Source: Firm-04 sp045628085
GTDB lineage: Bacteria; Bacillota; Clostridia; Oscillospirales; Ruminococcaceae
Assembly (NCBI GenBank): GCA_045628085.1
Contig: JAZQOZ010000015.1
Coordinates: 1 to 10,558, forward strand
Direction of reading: 5' to 3'
Length of the DNA: 10,558 nt
How positions within the stretch are numbered: the first letter of the stretch is position 1; every line of letters begins with the position of its first letter. The notes beneath the pieces are model-generated. The model worked only from the letters and a program-made list of their open reading frames with translations. It was not told the origin of the DNA and did no database searches. Below are positions 1 to 5,469 of this stretch, in pieces. The translations under genes and the position numbers were made by a program.

Positions 1-84
1 CAGCATCCGAATGATTGCTTTTCTGATTTCATACTGCGTTTCCGCATCTGCTTTTCGTGCATTTGCACGCAACTCTTTTTCCAT
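1..84 (-). CDS. 5' end of a probable IS630-type transposase (partial)
   Basis: Reading leftwards from the ATG at 82-84 gives 28 codons that run off the window edge, beginning MEKELRANARKADAETQYEI and continuing with a basic helical stretch ending IIRML. The charged start followed by a helix leading into 'IRM' resembles the N-terminal helix-turn-helix region of IS630-family transposases from memory, but 28 residues are too few for certainty. A promoter sits directly upstream with its -10 box only 6 bases from the ATG, so the transcript would have almost no leader and no Shine-Dalgarno site is seen. IS630 elements insert at TA and often carry promoters close to their ends. The neighbouring initiator gene stops only 50 bases away, consistent with an insertion there. 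Alternative: any small DNA-binding protein. Confidence 0.4.
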   Translation of the reverse strand, partial: MEKELRANARKADAETQYEIRKAIIRML

Positions 85-90
85 GTCTCT

Positions 91-119
91 ATTATACCAT
101 ATTTGCGTAAAATATTCAA
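91..119 (-). promoter_or_regulatory. Sigma-A-type promoter for the partial left-edge gene
   Basis: On the minus strand TTGAAT (119-114) and a perfect TATAAT (96-91) are separated by 17 bases. Initiation would fall about 7 bases past the -10 box, essentially at the ATG at 84, so the mRNA would be leaderless or nearly so. Confidence 0.65.
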
Positions 120-134
120 GAGATAATTGGTATA

Positions 135-635
135 TCAATAGATTGATTCTTCTTCCATTGATTTTTCTTTTTTTGATTCTTCTTTGATTGTTATTTTATA
201 AGCGTTCTGATTTTCAAGATGTGATTGACCTTGATTTAGGTTTTCAGTATCAAGTAATTCCGTATCTTGCAAATCAGAGTCTTGCGAGGGTATAAAAATG
301 GGACTGTCAACATTATCACAGGACTGGTCCTCATCAGGGGCTTCATAAGGCTCATCATAGATGAAGTATTCCCAATCCACGATCCTGCCCTTCTCATAGA
401 CACGTTCCCTTTTGAGATACTTAGTTTCTTCGAGCTTTTTCAGAGCATTTGCAATCTTGGTAACACCTTCGCCCATAACGGCTGCAAGCCCTCTGATCGT
501 GAAGTTCCAGCCGTCAGACATGGATACCATTGTGCAGTAAACTCCACGGGGGGAGCTTCCGACTCTCTTGTCCCTGAGAATCGTGTTGTAGATGATCGTA
601 AAATCCTGCGTAAATTCCTTTCTGAGCTTTGGCAT
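135..635 (-). CDS. Replication-initiator-like winged-helix protein, probably truncated
   Basis: The 166-residue product resembles the helix-turn-helix replication initiator (RepA N-terminal-like) proteins found on clostridial conjugative elements. Seen: the N-terminal block KLRKEFTQDFTIIYNTILRD, then 'SPRGVYCTMVSMSDGWNF' and a winged-helix core at residues about 45-93 (TIRGLAAVMGEGVTKI, LKRERVYEKGRIVDWEYF). After residue 95 it becomes an acidic, Asn/Gln-rich linker and a Lys/Glu-rich tail ending ESIY. Family members usually continue, after such a linker, into a second C-terminal domain of roughly 100 or more residues (recalled as DUF6017); here the frame stops just beside the presumed IS630 end, so the C-terminal domain is missing. 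The start is secure: AGGAGG (649-644) lies 8 bases before the ATG. It would bind element DNA if still functional; without the second domain that is doubtful. Confidence 0.7.
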   Translation of the reverse strand: MPKLRKEFTQDFTIIYNTILRDKRVGSSPRGVYCTMVSMSDGWNFTIRGLAAVMGEGVTKIANALKKLEETKYLKRERVYEKGRIVDWEYFIYDEPYEAPDEDQSCDNVDSPIFIPSQDSDLQDTELLDTENLNQGQSHLENQNAYKITIKEESKKEKSMEEESIY

Positions 636-673
636 AACATCTTCCTCCTGAGTTTTTGACTGTCAGATGAGCT

Positions 674-700
674 TTATTTCGGGGATAAATTCTCAAGCAT
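674..700 (-). CDS. Possible 8-codon leader ORF upstream of the initiator gene
   Basis: A GAGGAG ribosome site on the minus strand (about 716-711) is followed after 10 bases by ATG at 700 and an eight-residue frame reading MLENLSPK before TAA. It ends 38 bases before the initiator gene's start codon. The good ribosome site makes a translated leader possible. Alternatives are the remnant of a deleted upstream gene or chance. Confidence 0.25.
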   Translation of the reverse strand: MLENLSPK

Positions 701-741
701 AGAAATAATCTCCTCAAATTTGTTTATTTTTACCAAAACGC

Positions 742-770
742 TTGACAAAACCAAATAGCCATGATATAAT
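742..770 (+). promoter_or_regulatory. Perfect-consensus promoter without an intact gene downstream
   Basis: TTGACA (742-747), 17-base spacer, TATAAT (765-770): both hexamers match consensus exactly. Initiation would be near 777. Downstream on the plus strand there is only the 30-codon remnant at 791-883 and structured sequence, no complete ORF, so the promoter is orphaned or drives an RNA. Confidence 0.75.
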
Positions 771-790
771 AGGAAAAGTTGAATATATAG

Positions 791-883
791 TCATTTGAAG
801 GCATTTGTGGTGCGAATGACTATAATGCCATGAACGTGAAAGCTATGCTGCCACGTTTGCTATCGGTCTATGAACAGGCTTAG
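791..883 (+). pseudogene. Short coding remnant downstream of the consensus promoter
   Basis: One frame is open for 30 codons between stops at 788-790 (TAG) and 881-883 (TAG). It reads like protein, with a core of NDYNAMNVKAMLPRL followed by LSVYEQA. The first ATG is internal (833) with no ribosome site. From memory, similar 'DYNAMNV' strings occur near the end of accessory proteins on clostridial mobile elements, but I cannot name the family. It is best read as the tail of a deleted gene now placed behind a promoter. The alternative is a non-coding RNA, because the same bases contain overlapping inverted repeats. Confidence 0.3.
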
Positions 884-907
884 GCGAAGCATTTTAAGTT
901 TTAGCAA

Positions 908-935
908 TAAAAAAAGCCCCTCATTTCTGAGGAGC
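908..935 (-). terminator. Rho-independent terminator, minus strand
   Basis: On the minus strand an 8-bp stem (GCTCCTCA with TGAGGGGC, one G-U pair) and a GAAA tetraloop are followed by seven T (915-909). There is no T tract on the plus side. No gene upstream on the minus strand is visible within the window to use it. Confidence 0.75.
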
Positions 936-965
936 ATTGCAGATCTATTCTGTTTTAGACATAAA

Positions 966-1009
966 AATAGCGGACAACGCTCCATGATATGGAACATCAT
1001 CCGCTTATT
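966..1009 (-). terminator. Long hairpin with T tract, minus strand
   Basis: AATAGCGGA at 966-974 and TCCGCTTATT at 1000-1009 close a hairpin whose interior pairs almost continuously, capped by TCCAT/ATGGA. Several interior pairs are G-U only when read as minus-strand RNA; on the plus strand they become A-C mismatches. A T5 run (967-963 region) follows on the minus strand. Direction therefore points to a minus-strand transcript. Confidence 0.5.
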
Positions 1010-1072
1010 GTTATGTATTTTGAATTTTCTCTGAGAGTGTCAACAGCTCAGGCTTTACCGCAGATTTTGTGA

Positions 1073-1128
1073 TTCTACCATTTCTACCGAGTAACAAGTC
1101 TGCCTATTGTCTACCGTGGGCTTCTACC
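1073..1128. repeat. Four TTCTACC-type direct repeats
   Basis: TTCTACC occurs at 1073-1079, 1082-1088 and 1122-1128, and GTCTACC at 1109-1115. The spacing (9, 27, 13) is irregular, as for clustered protein-binding sites. They sit about 150-200 bases inside the att core, where excisionase or integrase arm sites are often found; that role is inference. Confidence 0.5.
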
Positions 1129-1159
1129 AAAACCGCCATTTTCCCCATTTTTCAGAGAT

Positions 1160-1216
1160 CGCGCAAATTCGGGAAATCTCGATTCTGCGCGCTTTGAAAG
1201 CTCGTAATTTCGGGAA
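1160..1216. repeat. Inverted and direct repeats in the element's terminal zone
   Basis: CGCGCA (1160-1165) and TGCGCG (1186-1191) form an inverted repeat. TTCGGGAA is found twice, at 1168-1175 and 1209-1216, the second abutting the 10-bp tandem array. No ORF covers them. Confidence 0.4.
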
Positions 1217-1260
1217 CAAAACGGACTTAAAGGGACTCTAACGGACTAAAACGGAACAGA
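1211..1260 (+). repeat. Five tandem 10-bp units next to the att core
   Basis: Units in exact 10-base register: CGGGAACAAA, ACGGACTTAA, AGGGACTCTA, ACGGACTAAA, ACGGAACAGA; consensus approximately ACGGAC(T/C)AAA. One unit per helical turn puts every copy on the same face of the DNA. The array ends 10 bases before the tRNA half that marks the attachment core, so the best guess is arm-type integrase or excisionase binding sites; iterons are an alternative. Confidence 0.7.
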
Positions 1261-1270
1261 ATTCTTAAAA

Positions 1271-1323
1271 CTTAAAATCCCTCGCTCATTGCGAGCGTAC
1301 CGGTTCAAGCCCGGTCAGCGGCA
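1271..1323 (+). tRNA. 3' half of tRNA-Leu(UAA); probable attachment site
   Basis: Seen: the anticodon loop CTTAAAA (1271-1277, anticodon TAA), the 3' side of the anticodon stem TCCCT, a class II variable arm with CGCTC/GAGCG (1282-1296), a T arm ACCGG-TTCAAGC-CCGGT (1299-1315), the acceptor 3' strand CAGCGGC (1316-1322) and discriminator A1323. CCA is not encoded; TCA follows. The bases left of 1271 do not pair with the anticodon stem, and there is no D arm or GCCGCTG acceptor strand upstream, so it is not a functional tRNA gene. Breakage at the anticodon loop with a perfect 3' half is typical of tyrosine-recombinase integration, where the element brings a duplicate of the 3' part. Confidence 0.85.
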
Positions 1324-1338
1324 TCATAAATATTGTGA

Positions 1339-1368
1339 AATCGAACTTTTTCGGAAGTTCGATTTTTT
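1339..1368 (+). terminator. Rho-independent terminator of the original tRNA-Leu gene
   Basis: A 10-bp stem AATCGAACTT / AAGTTCGATT (1339-1348, 1355-1364) with a six-base loop runs into a T6 tract ending at 1368, 15 bases after the tRNA 3' end. Confidence 0.85.
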
Positions 1369-1461
1369 ATAACCAAGCCACATTTCTGATCAGCCCATTG
1401 TTCATAGCGAACACGCCTTGCTGGACTCAGCCGTACAAGCAGTTCAAAGGTCTGCGTTTTT

Positions 1462-1504
1462 CAAAGACAGTGTCTTTGGCAGTGTTCCGTTATCCATCGG
1501 AACA
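1462..1504. promoter_or_regulatory. Two perfect inverted repeats upstream of the chromate-transporter promoter
   Basis: CAAAGAC-AGT-GTCTTTG spans 1462-1478. TGTTCCG, an 8-base loop and CGGAACA span 1483-1504, ending one base before the -35 box. A weaker relative, TGTTC/GAACA, lies near 1399-1413. The position suggests an operator for a regulator encoded elsewhere; a role for the pair is inference. Confidence 0.35.
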
Positions 1505-1505
1505 G

Positions 1506-1534
1506 TTGCATTTATGCAGCAAATGTTGTATAAT
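1506..1534 (+). promoter_or_regulatory. Promoter of the chromate-transporter pair
   Basis: TTGCAT (1506-1511), 17 bases, TATAAT (1529-1534). The leader is about 50 bases and contains two AGCGCT palindromes separated by one base. Confidence 0.7.
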
Positions 1535-1591
1535 GAAAAGCGCTGAGCGCTGTATTTCGCTCCATATCCTGATTTCGGAAAGGAATATACC

Positions 1592-2170
1592 ATGCCTATA
1601 CTGTTAGATCTGCTTCTATGTTTTGCCAAGATCGGTTTTTTCACATTCGGCGGCGGTTATGCCATGATCTCTATTATTGAGGATATCTGCGTCAACAGAA
1701 AAAAATGGATCACGCATGACGAAATGATGGATATTACGGTCATTGCAGAAAGTACGCCGGGACCGATCGCAGTCAACTGCGCAACATTCGTCGGCTATAA
1801 ACAGGCAGGCGCGGCAGGTGCCGCCTTTGCGACACTCGGCGTGATCTTTCCGTCATTCCTGACGATCTATCTCATCTCCGTGTTTCTGGAGAATTTTCTT
1901 GCGATCACATGGATCGCCAAGGCATTTGCCGGCATCCGGATCGCTGTCGGTGTGCTGATCCTCAATGCGGCATTCAATATGATCAAACAGATGAAGAAGA
2001 AAGCCATGACGATCGGGATTCTGGTATGCGCCGCTCTGGCTATGCTGTGCATCAATTTCTTTTCGCTGAAAATTTCTTCGATTCTTCTGATGGTGATCGC
2101 CGGTGTATTCAGCTTTATCTGCTGCTCCGTGAAAAAGCAGCCTGACGGGAAAGGGAGCAGGAAGAAATGA
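1592..2170 (+). CDS. Chromate transporter family protein, first half of split pair
   Basis: A 192-residue membrane protein equal to one CHR domain. Seen: the N-terminal helix leading into FFTFGGGYAMI (residues 16-26), a cytoplasmic loop with RKKW, the family signature ESTPGPIAVN (53-62) followed by FVGY, then several hydrophobic segments and a basic tail. Long ChrA proteins carry two such domains (about 400 residues); short members come as adjacent gene pairs that work together, as in the Bacillus subtilis Chr3N/Chr3C pair. Characterised members export chromate, probably with sulphate as a related anion, but many gut members have no tested substrate. The ATG is preceded by GGAAAGGAA. Its stop overlaps the next start (ATGA at 2167-2170), indicating translational coupling. 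Confidence 0.88.
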   Translation: MPILLDLLLCFAKIGFFTFGGGYAMISIIEDICVNRKKWITHDEMMDITVIAESTPGPIAVNCATFVGYKQAGAAGAAFATLGVIFPSFLTIYLISVFLENFLAITWIAKAFAGIRIAVGVLILNAAFNMIKQMKKKAMTIGILVCAALAMLCINFFSLKISSILLMVIAGVFSFICCSVKKQPDGKGSRKK

Positions 2171-2724
2171 TATATCTTGATTTGTTATGGGGATTCCTGA
2201 AAGTCGGTTTGTTTTCATTCGGCGGCGCATACGGCGCGATTCCCCTGATCCGTGATGTTGTTCTGTCATACGGCTGGCTTTCGGATGCAGAACTCAGCAA
2301 TATGATCGCGATCAGCGAAAGCACCCCCGGTCCGATCATGATCAATCTGGCTACCTATGTCGGAAGCAGTCAGGCAGGGCTGCCCGGTGCGCTCCTTGCA
2401 ACATTTGCCGTTGCATTGCCTGCTTTTCTGATCATTTTGCTTTTAATGGGATGTCTCAAAACATTCTGGGAACACAGATCCGTTCAGGCAGTATTATTCG
2501 GATTAAGACCGTGTATTATCGGCATCATCCTCGCCACCGGCATATATATGATGATCACCAACGTGATATTGACGGCAGCGGGTTTTACGTTCAACTGGCG
2601 TGCCGCGCTTATGACCGTTATTCTTTCGGCTTTGATGTTCGGTTCAAAGCGCGTATGCAAAAAACAAATTTCTCCGATCGCGCTCATTGTGATCGCCGGA
2701 ATACTGGGTGTCTGTCTCGCATAG
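2167..2724 (+). CDS. Chromate transporter family protein, second half of split pair
   Basis: A 185-residue single CHR-domain membrane protein. The same landmarks as its partner are visible at nearly the same positions: LFSFGGAYGAIPLI (residues 15-28), then WLSDAEL, then ESTPGPIMIN (51-60) with ATYVG, followed by hydrophobic helices. The two proteins are therefore tandem duplicates that probably insert with opposite topology and form a heterodimer, as reported for short-chain CHR pairs. The gene begins inside the stop codon of its neighbour (4-base overlap) behind a GGGAGCAGGAAG ribosome site. A bidirectional terminator lies 83 bases downstream, closing a two-gene operon. Substrate (chromate, sulphate or another oxyanion) cannot be read from the sequence. 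Confidence 0.88.
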   Translation: MIYLDLLWGFLKVGLFSFGGAYGAIPLIRDVVLSYGWLSDAELSNMIAISESTPGPIMINLATYVGSSQAGLPGALLATFAVALPAFLIILLLMGCLKTFWEHRSVQAVLFGLRPCIIGIILATGIYMMITNVILTAAGFTFNWRAALMTVILSALMFGSKRVCKKQISPIALIVIAGILGVCLA

Positions 2725-2806
2725 AAAATCCGAACAGGATACTGTGCAGTTCTATCGAAAAATGCGGTACTGCGAAAGTGCGGGAGCATACGATATACAT
2801 AAAAAA

Positions 2807-2852
2807 GCACCGGCTGCACGCCAAATGAAAGGCGCACAGCCGGTGTTTTTTT
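2807..2852. terminator. Bidirectional terminator between converging operons
   Basis: A CACCGGCTG / CAGCCGGTG stem (2808-2816, 2837-2845) plus inner CGCC/GGCG is flanked by A6 on the left and T7 on the right. It serves the chromate pair on plus and the GH10-like gene on minus. Confidence 0.9.
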
Positions 2853-2906
2853 GAATCAGCGATCTATGGGAAGATGCAGTTCGACATCTGATCCGATGTG
2901 GTTGCT

Positions 2907-5402
2907 TTAACAGATCTCAGTGCCACCCCATTCCACAACGGAAAAGCCGTTTCTTTCAAACTGTTCAAGCTGCTGCGGTGCAATATCCACAGCATCGTCA
3001 AGCGGAACATACGCCATGAATACACGCAGAACGCTGTCCGGTTTTGGTGTGATATCCAGCTTTGCAGAATTGGTATAGGCTTCATCCTGAAATGCGATCA
3101 GGTTATACGCATTATGCTCCATCCGCGGCAGCCAGTAAACGATAAACTCATTCATTTCCGATTCGGTCATTCCCATATAGGTGAGCTTTTCTTTCAGGAA
3201 CTGCTCGGTGTCGCTGCCTGCAACACAGAAGCCCTCGGAGAAATCAAATCTTGTACGGCAGTCTGCGCTGTCCCAGAACAGATAATTGTGATGTGTGCCG
3301 TCTGCTTTATTCAGAAGGGAACCGTCCGGATAAGCGGTCACATCCCAGCCGTTGTGATACTTCGGATAGGTTGTGGCAAGTTCGGATTCCGTCAGTTCCA
3401 GTTCCACATGAACATCTGTCTGCTGTTCCGGATACAGATAGATCACCGGCTTATCGACCATTGCACTCATACGGATCGTCGGGGTTTCACCGTCATCCTC
3501 AACAATTTTGATCCAGCCATATTGCCAGCCATTTTGCCCGGTGTATTCGATAAATGCCCATACATCGTTTCCCTCGTTATAGCCTCTCTCATAAACAGTC
3601 ATGTTTATCGGGAGTTCATCAAGGACTGCATAACTCTCATCCGGTCCTTTATACACTTTCAGACCGTCTTTGATAATGCCCATCCCTGAACTGAACAAAA
3701 CCTGCGTATCAGGATCAACATAGGATACGATGTCTTTCGAAAAATAATCACGCTTCAGCATGGTCAGGTCATGGGCATTCAATACATTGTCATTGTTATA
3801 ATCTGCCGCTTTCCAGTTGGCAATTTTGGCATCTGAACCGCCAAGCAGCCACTTCTGAACCTGAACGATATCTGCAAGACTCAGTCTGCCGTCATTATTC
3901 GCATCGCCTGTGGGCGTAAATTTCAGTCTGAATACCAGTTCGTTTGAATCACTGTCAAGCCTTTTTATGCGGTCTTCATCCAGAACGGAGTAGATTTGAT
4001 TCTCGTTTCTGCCCAGAGAAATATGGAAGGTATAATCATTCTCTGATGAAAGCTCCGGATACTCGACGATCTGCGGATTCGATTTCAGCATAACAATTGA
4101 CGGTTTTTCTATTGTGCCGTCACCGGGATCACATTCACGGAACAACGCATTCGGTGAATTACTTTGATAATTCAGAATGATCGGCTCGCCCGTTTCAGAA
4201 TCAACCAGTGAGACTTTTACTTTCGCAGTATTCTGTTCAGGCTGCGAATCAAGCAGTTCCTCAATGGTCGGTGCGGTTACTGTTTGATGGCCGCATCCAA
4301 AGGAAGCATCAAGGATCACCGCATTGATATGCTCATAATGATCCATGCAGATTCTGAAAACATCGCGGTAAAGCGGCAGTCTGTCCACGCTTTCGCTGTG
4401 GTCATATACGCAGAATTCTGTCAGCGCAATATCCAGACCGAGATATTCAAATCTACAGATCGCCTCTTCAAAATCTTCGATACTTGTTTGCCATGCATCA
4501 AGGATTGCTTCCATGCCGACACCGTCGAGATTTCCTGCATCAGAGATCGCCTTTGCGATTGCGCAGATATCGTCCGTTTTGGCAGGAAAATACGTGTTAT
4601 AATCGCTGAGATACAGCTTTGTGCCTGCCGGCGCATATTTTCTTGCATATTGAAATGCGTTGAAAATATACTCGTCACTTCCGTATACCTTCATCCAATA
4701 ATTGTTCTCAGCAGGACGGATGCCGCCGCCGTCATTGACAAAGACTTCCTTGCAGACTTCATAGCCGGTAATTTTCAGGTCGGGATACTCCTTTTCGAGC
4801 GCCGCAAAGGTGTTCTTGATAAAGCTTTCCAAGCGCTGATCCATCGTTTCCTTATCAACGTACGGCGCGCTGTTTTCAAATCCCTCACGGAAAAACCAAT
4901 CCGGTGTCTGACTGTACCATACAAACGTACTGCCGAAAAGCGGGATTCCGTTTTCTTCGCAGAATTTCAGCGTTTCTGATGCATCATCCAGCGAGACCTT
5001 GACCTCTGTTTCGCTGCCGCCTGCCAGCGTAGCTTCATGATCCAGCAGTCTGTCCGGTTTCAGATCCATCTCATCAAAGACCAGATTGTAATTTTCAAGG
5101 ATGTATTCGTCGTAATTTTCAAAGATCTTTGCTTCGTTCGGCGAATAAAAAGGAGCTAATGTGCATAATGTGCCGACCGAAAACCAGTTTGCAAAAACGT
5201 CTTTATATGGAAGCCCCTCAGCGCCTCCAATATGCAATGTGCGTCCGGATTGTCCGACCGTTTCATCCTCAGAATCCGAAGCCGCATTTGCCGTGATCGG
5301 AATGCTTTCCGACAGCGGCGTGTACTGCGCAAACGGTACGGACGCTGTGAGAACTGCAAATGCAAAAATGCCTGATAATGTTTTCTGCATCAATCTTTTC
5401 AT
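2907..5402 (-). CDS. Secreted GH10-like dockerin protein with SH3-like and C-terminal domain of unknown function
   Basis: 831 residues, start supported by GGAGGGA 8 bases before the ATG. Order: signal peptide (1-40, ending ANA-A); GH10-like barrel about 60-385; a beta-rich linker region about 393-495; type I dockerin with two calcium loops (D500ANNDGRLSLAD and D534YNNDNVLNAHD); SH3-like domain about 565-636; and a domain opening KPVIYLYPE at 651 and running to the end. GH10 landmarks: DEMDLKPD (110-117), FVWYSQTPDWFF (160-171), YEVCKE (214-219), LSDYNTY, GVGMEA (294-299) and LTEF (327-330). Putative acid/base E219 and nucleophile E329 are kept, but the usual Asn before the acid/base is K218, the His of WHSQ is Y163, GMQxH is GMEAI, and the C-terminal barrel tryptophans are absent. 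Expected outside the cell, docked on a cohesin. Xylanase activity is uncertain. Confidence 0.82.
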   Translation of the reverse strand: MKRLMQKTLSGIFAFAVLTASVPFAQYTPLSESIPITANAASDSEDETVGQSGRTLHIGGAEGLPYKDVFANWFSVGTLCTLAPFYSPNEAKIFENYDEYILENYNLVFDEMDLKPDRLLDHEATLAGGSETEVKVSLDDASETLKFCEENGIPLFGSTFVWYSQTPDWFFREGFENSAPYVDKETMDQRLESFIKNTFAALEKEYPDLKITGYEVCKEVFVNDGGGIRPAENNYWMKVYGSDEYIFNAFQYARKYAPAGTKLYLSDYNTYFPAKTDDICAIAKAISDAGNLDGVGMEAILDAWQTSIEDFEEAICRFEYLGLDIALTEFCVYDHSESVDRLPLYRDVFRICMDHYEHINAVILDASFGCGHQTVTAPTIEELLDSQPEQNTAKVKVSLVDSETGEPIILNYQSNSPNALFRECDPGDGTIEKPSIVMLKSNPQIVEYPELSSENDYTFHISLGRNENQIYSVLDEDRIKRLDSDSNELVFRLKFTPTGDANNDGRLSLADIVQVQKWLLGGSDAKIANWKAADYNNDNVLNAHDLTMLKRDYFSKDIVSYVDPDTQVLFSSGMGIIKDGLKVYKGPDESYAVLDELPINMTVYERGYNEGNDVWAFIEYTGQNGWQYGWIKIVEDDGETPTIRMSAMVDKPVIYLYPEQQTDVHVELELTESELATTYPKYHNGWDVTAYPDGSLLNKADGTHHNYLFWDSADCRTRFDFSEGFCVAGSDTEQFLKEKLTYMGMTESEMNEFIVYWLPRMEHNAYNLIAFQDEAYTNSAKLDITPKPDSVLRVFMAYVPLDDAVDIAPQQLEQFERNGFSVVEWGGTEIC

Positions 5403-5443
5403 AAAAGTATCCCTCCTGTGTCATATAGTTTACGTGTCCTTCC

Positions 5444-5460
5444 TGCAGCAGTATGCTGCA
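5444..5460 (-). promoter_or_regulatory. Perfect palindrome at the start of the GH10-like transcript
   Basis: TGCAGCA-GTA-TGCTGCA, a 7-bp perfect inverted repeat with a 3-base centre, lies at about +3 to +19 of the minus-strand transcript. It could be a repressor operator or a 5' stabilising hairpin. Confidence 0.4.
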
Positions 5461-5469
5461 CCCAAAATG

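Larger units (their letters stand above)
1..1270. mobile_element. Right-end remnant of an integrated mobile element
   Basis: This block lies immediately left of a tRNA-Leu 3' half that begins exactly at the anticodon loop. That is the signature of an element integrated by a tyrosine recombinase into a tRNA gene. Contents fit a mobile element: a replication-initiator-like gene, a probable IS630-type transposase start, a promoter with no intact gene, and a terminal zone (about 1070-1260) crowded with short direct and inverted repeats. Because the tRNA would read left to right, the rest of the element and the intact reconstituted tRNA-Leu should lie to the left, outside the window. No integrase or relaxase gene is visible. 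The 955 bases from 636 to 1591 hold no intact gene; the small features in them are listed separately. The element's nature (ICE, phage or other) is inference. Confidence 0.5.

Noticed and set aside
1211..1260. CRISPR array
   Set aside because: Ten-base units without spacers and no cas genes; this is a tandem repeat.
1211..1323. A complete tRNA gene with an unusual 5' half
   Set aside because: No D arm, no complementary acceptor strand and no pairing partner for the anticodon stem exist upstream; only the 3' half is present.
1335..1607. 90-codon ORF after the tRNA fragment
   Set aside because: It spans the tRNA terminator and the chromate-pair promoter, has no ribosome site and no familiar motif.
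2741..2752. GTGCAGTTCTAT shared with the duplicated hairpin at 6744/7036
   Set aside because: Only 12 bases match, without the complementary arm, so it may be chance or a very old remnant and supports no feature.
2898..3689. Long plus-strand ORF (263 codons) opposite the GH10-like gene
   Set aside because: It is antisense to the well-supported dockerin/SH3/KPVIYLYP coding region, shows no recognisable domain and has no promoter; it arises from codon bias of the real gene.
4284..4979. Plus-strand ORF of 231 codons
   Set aside because: Antisense shadow of the GH10-like barrel; its composition (Ile/Arg/Cys-rich) is unlike a real protein of this genome.
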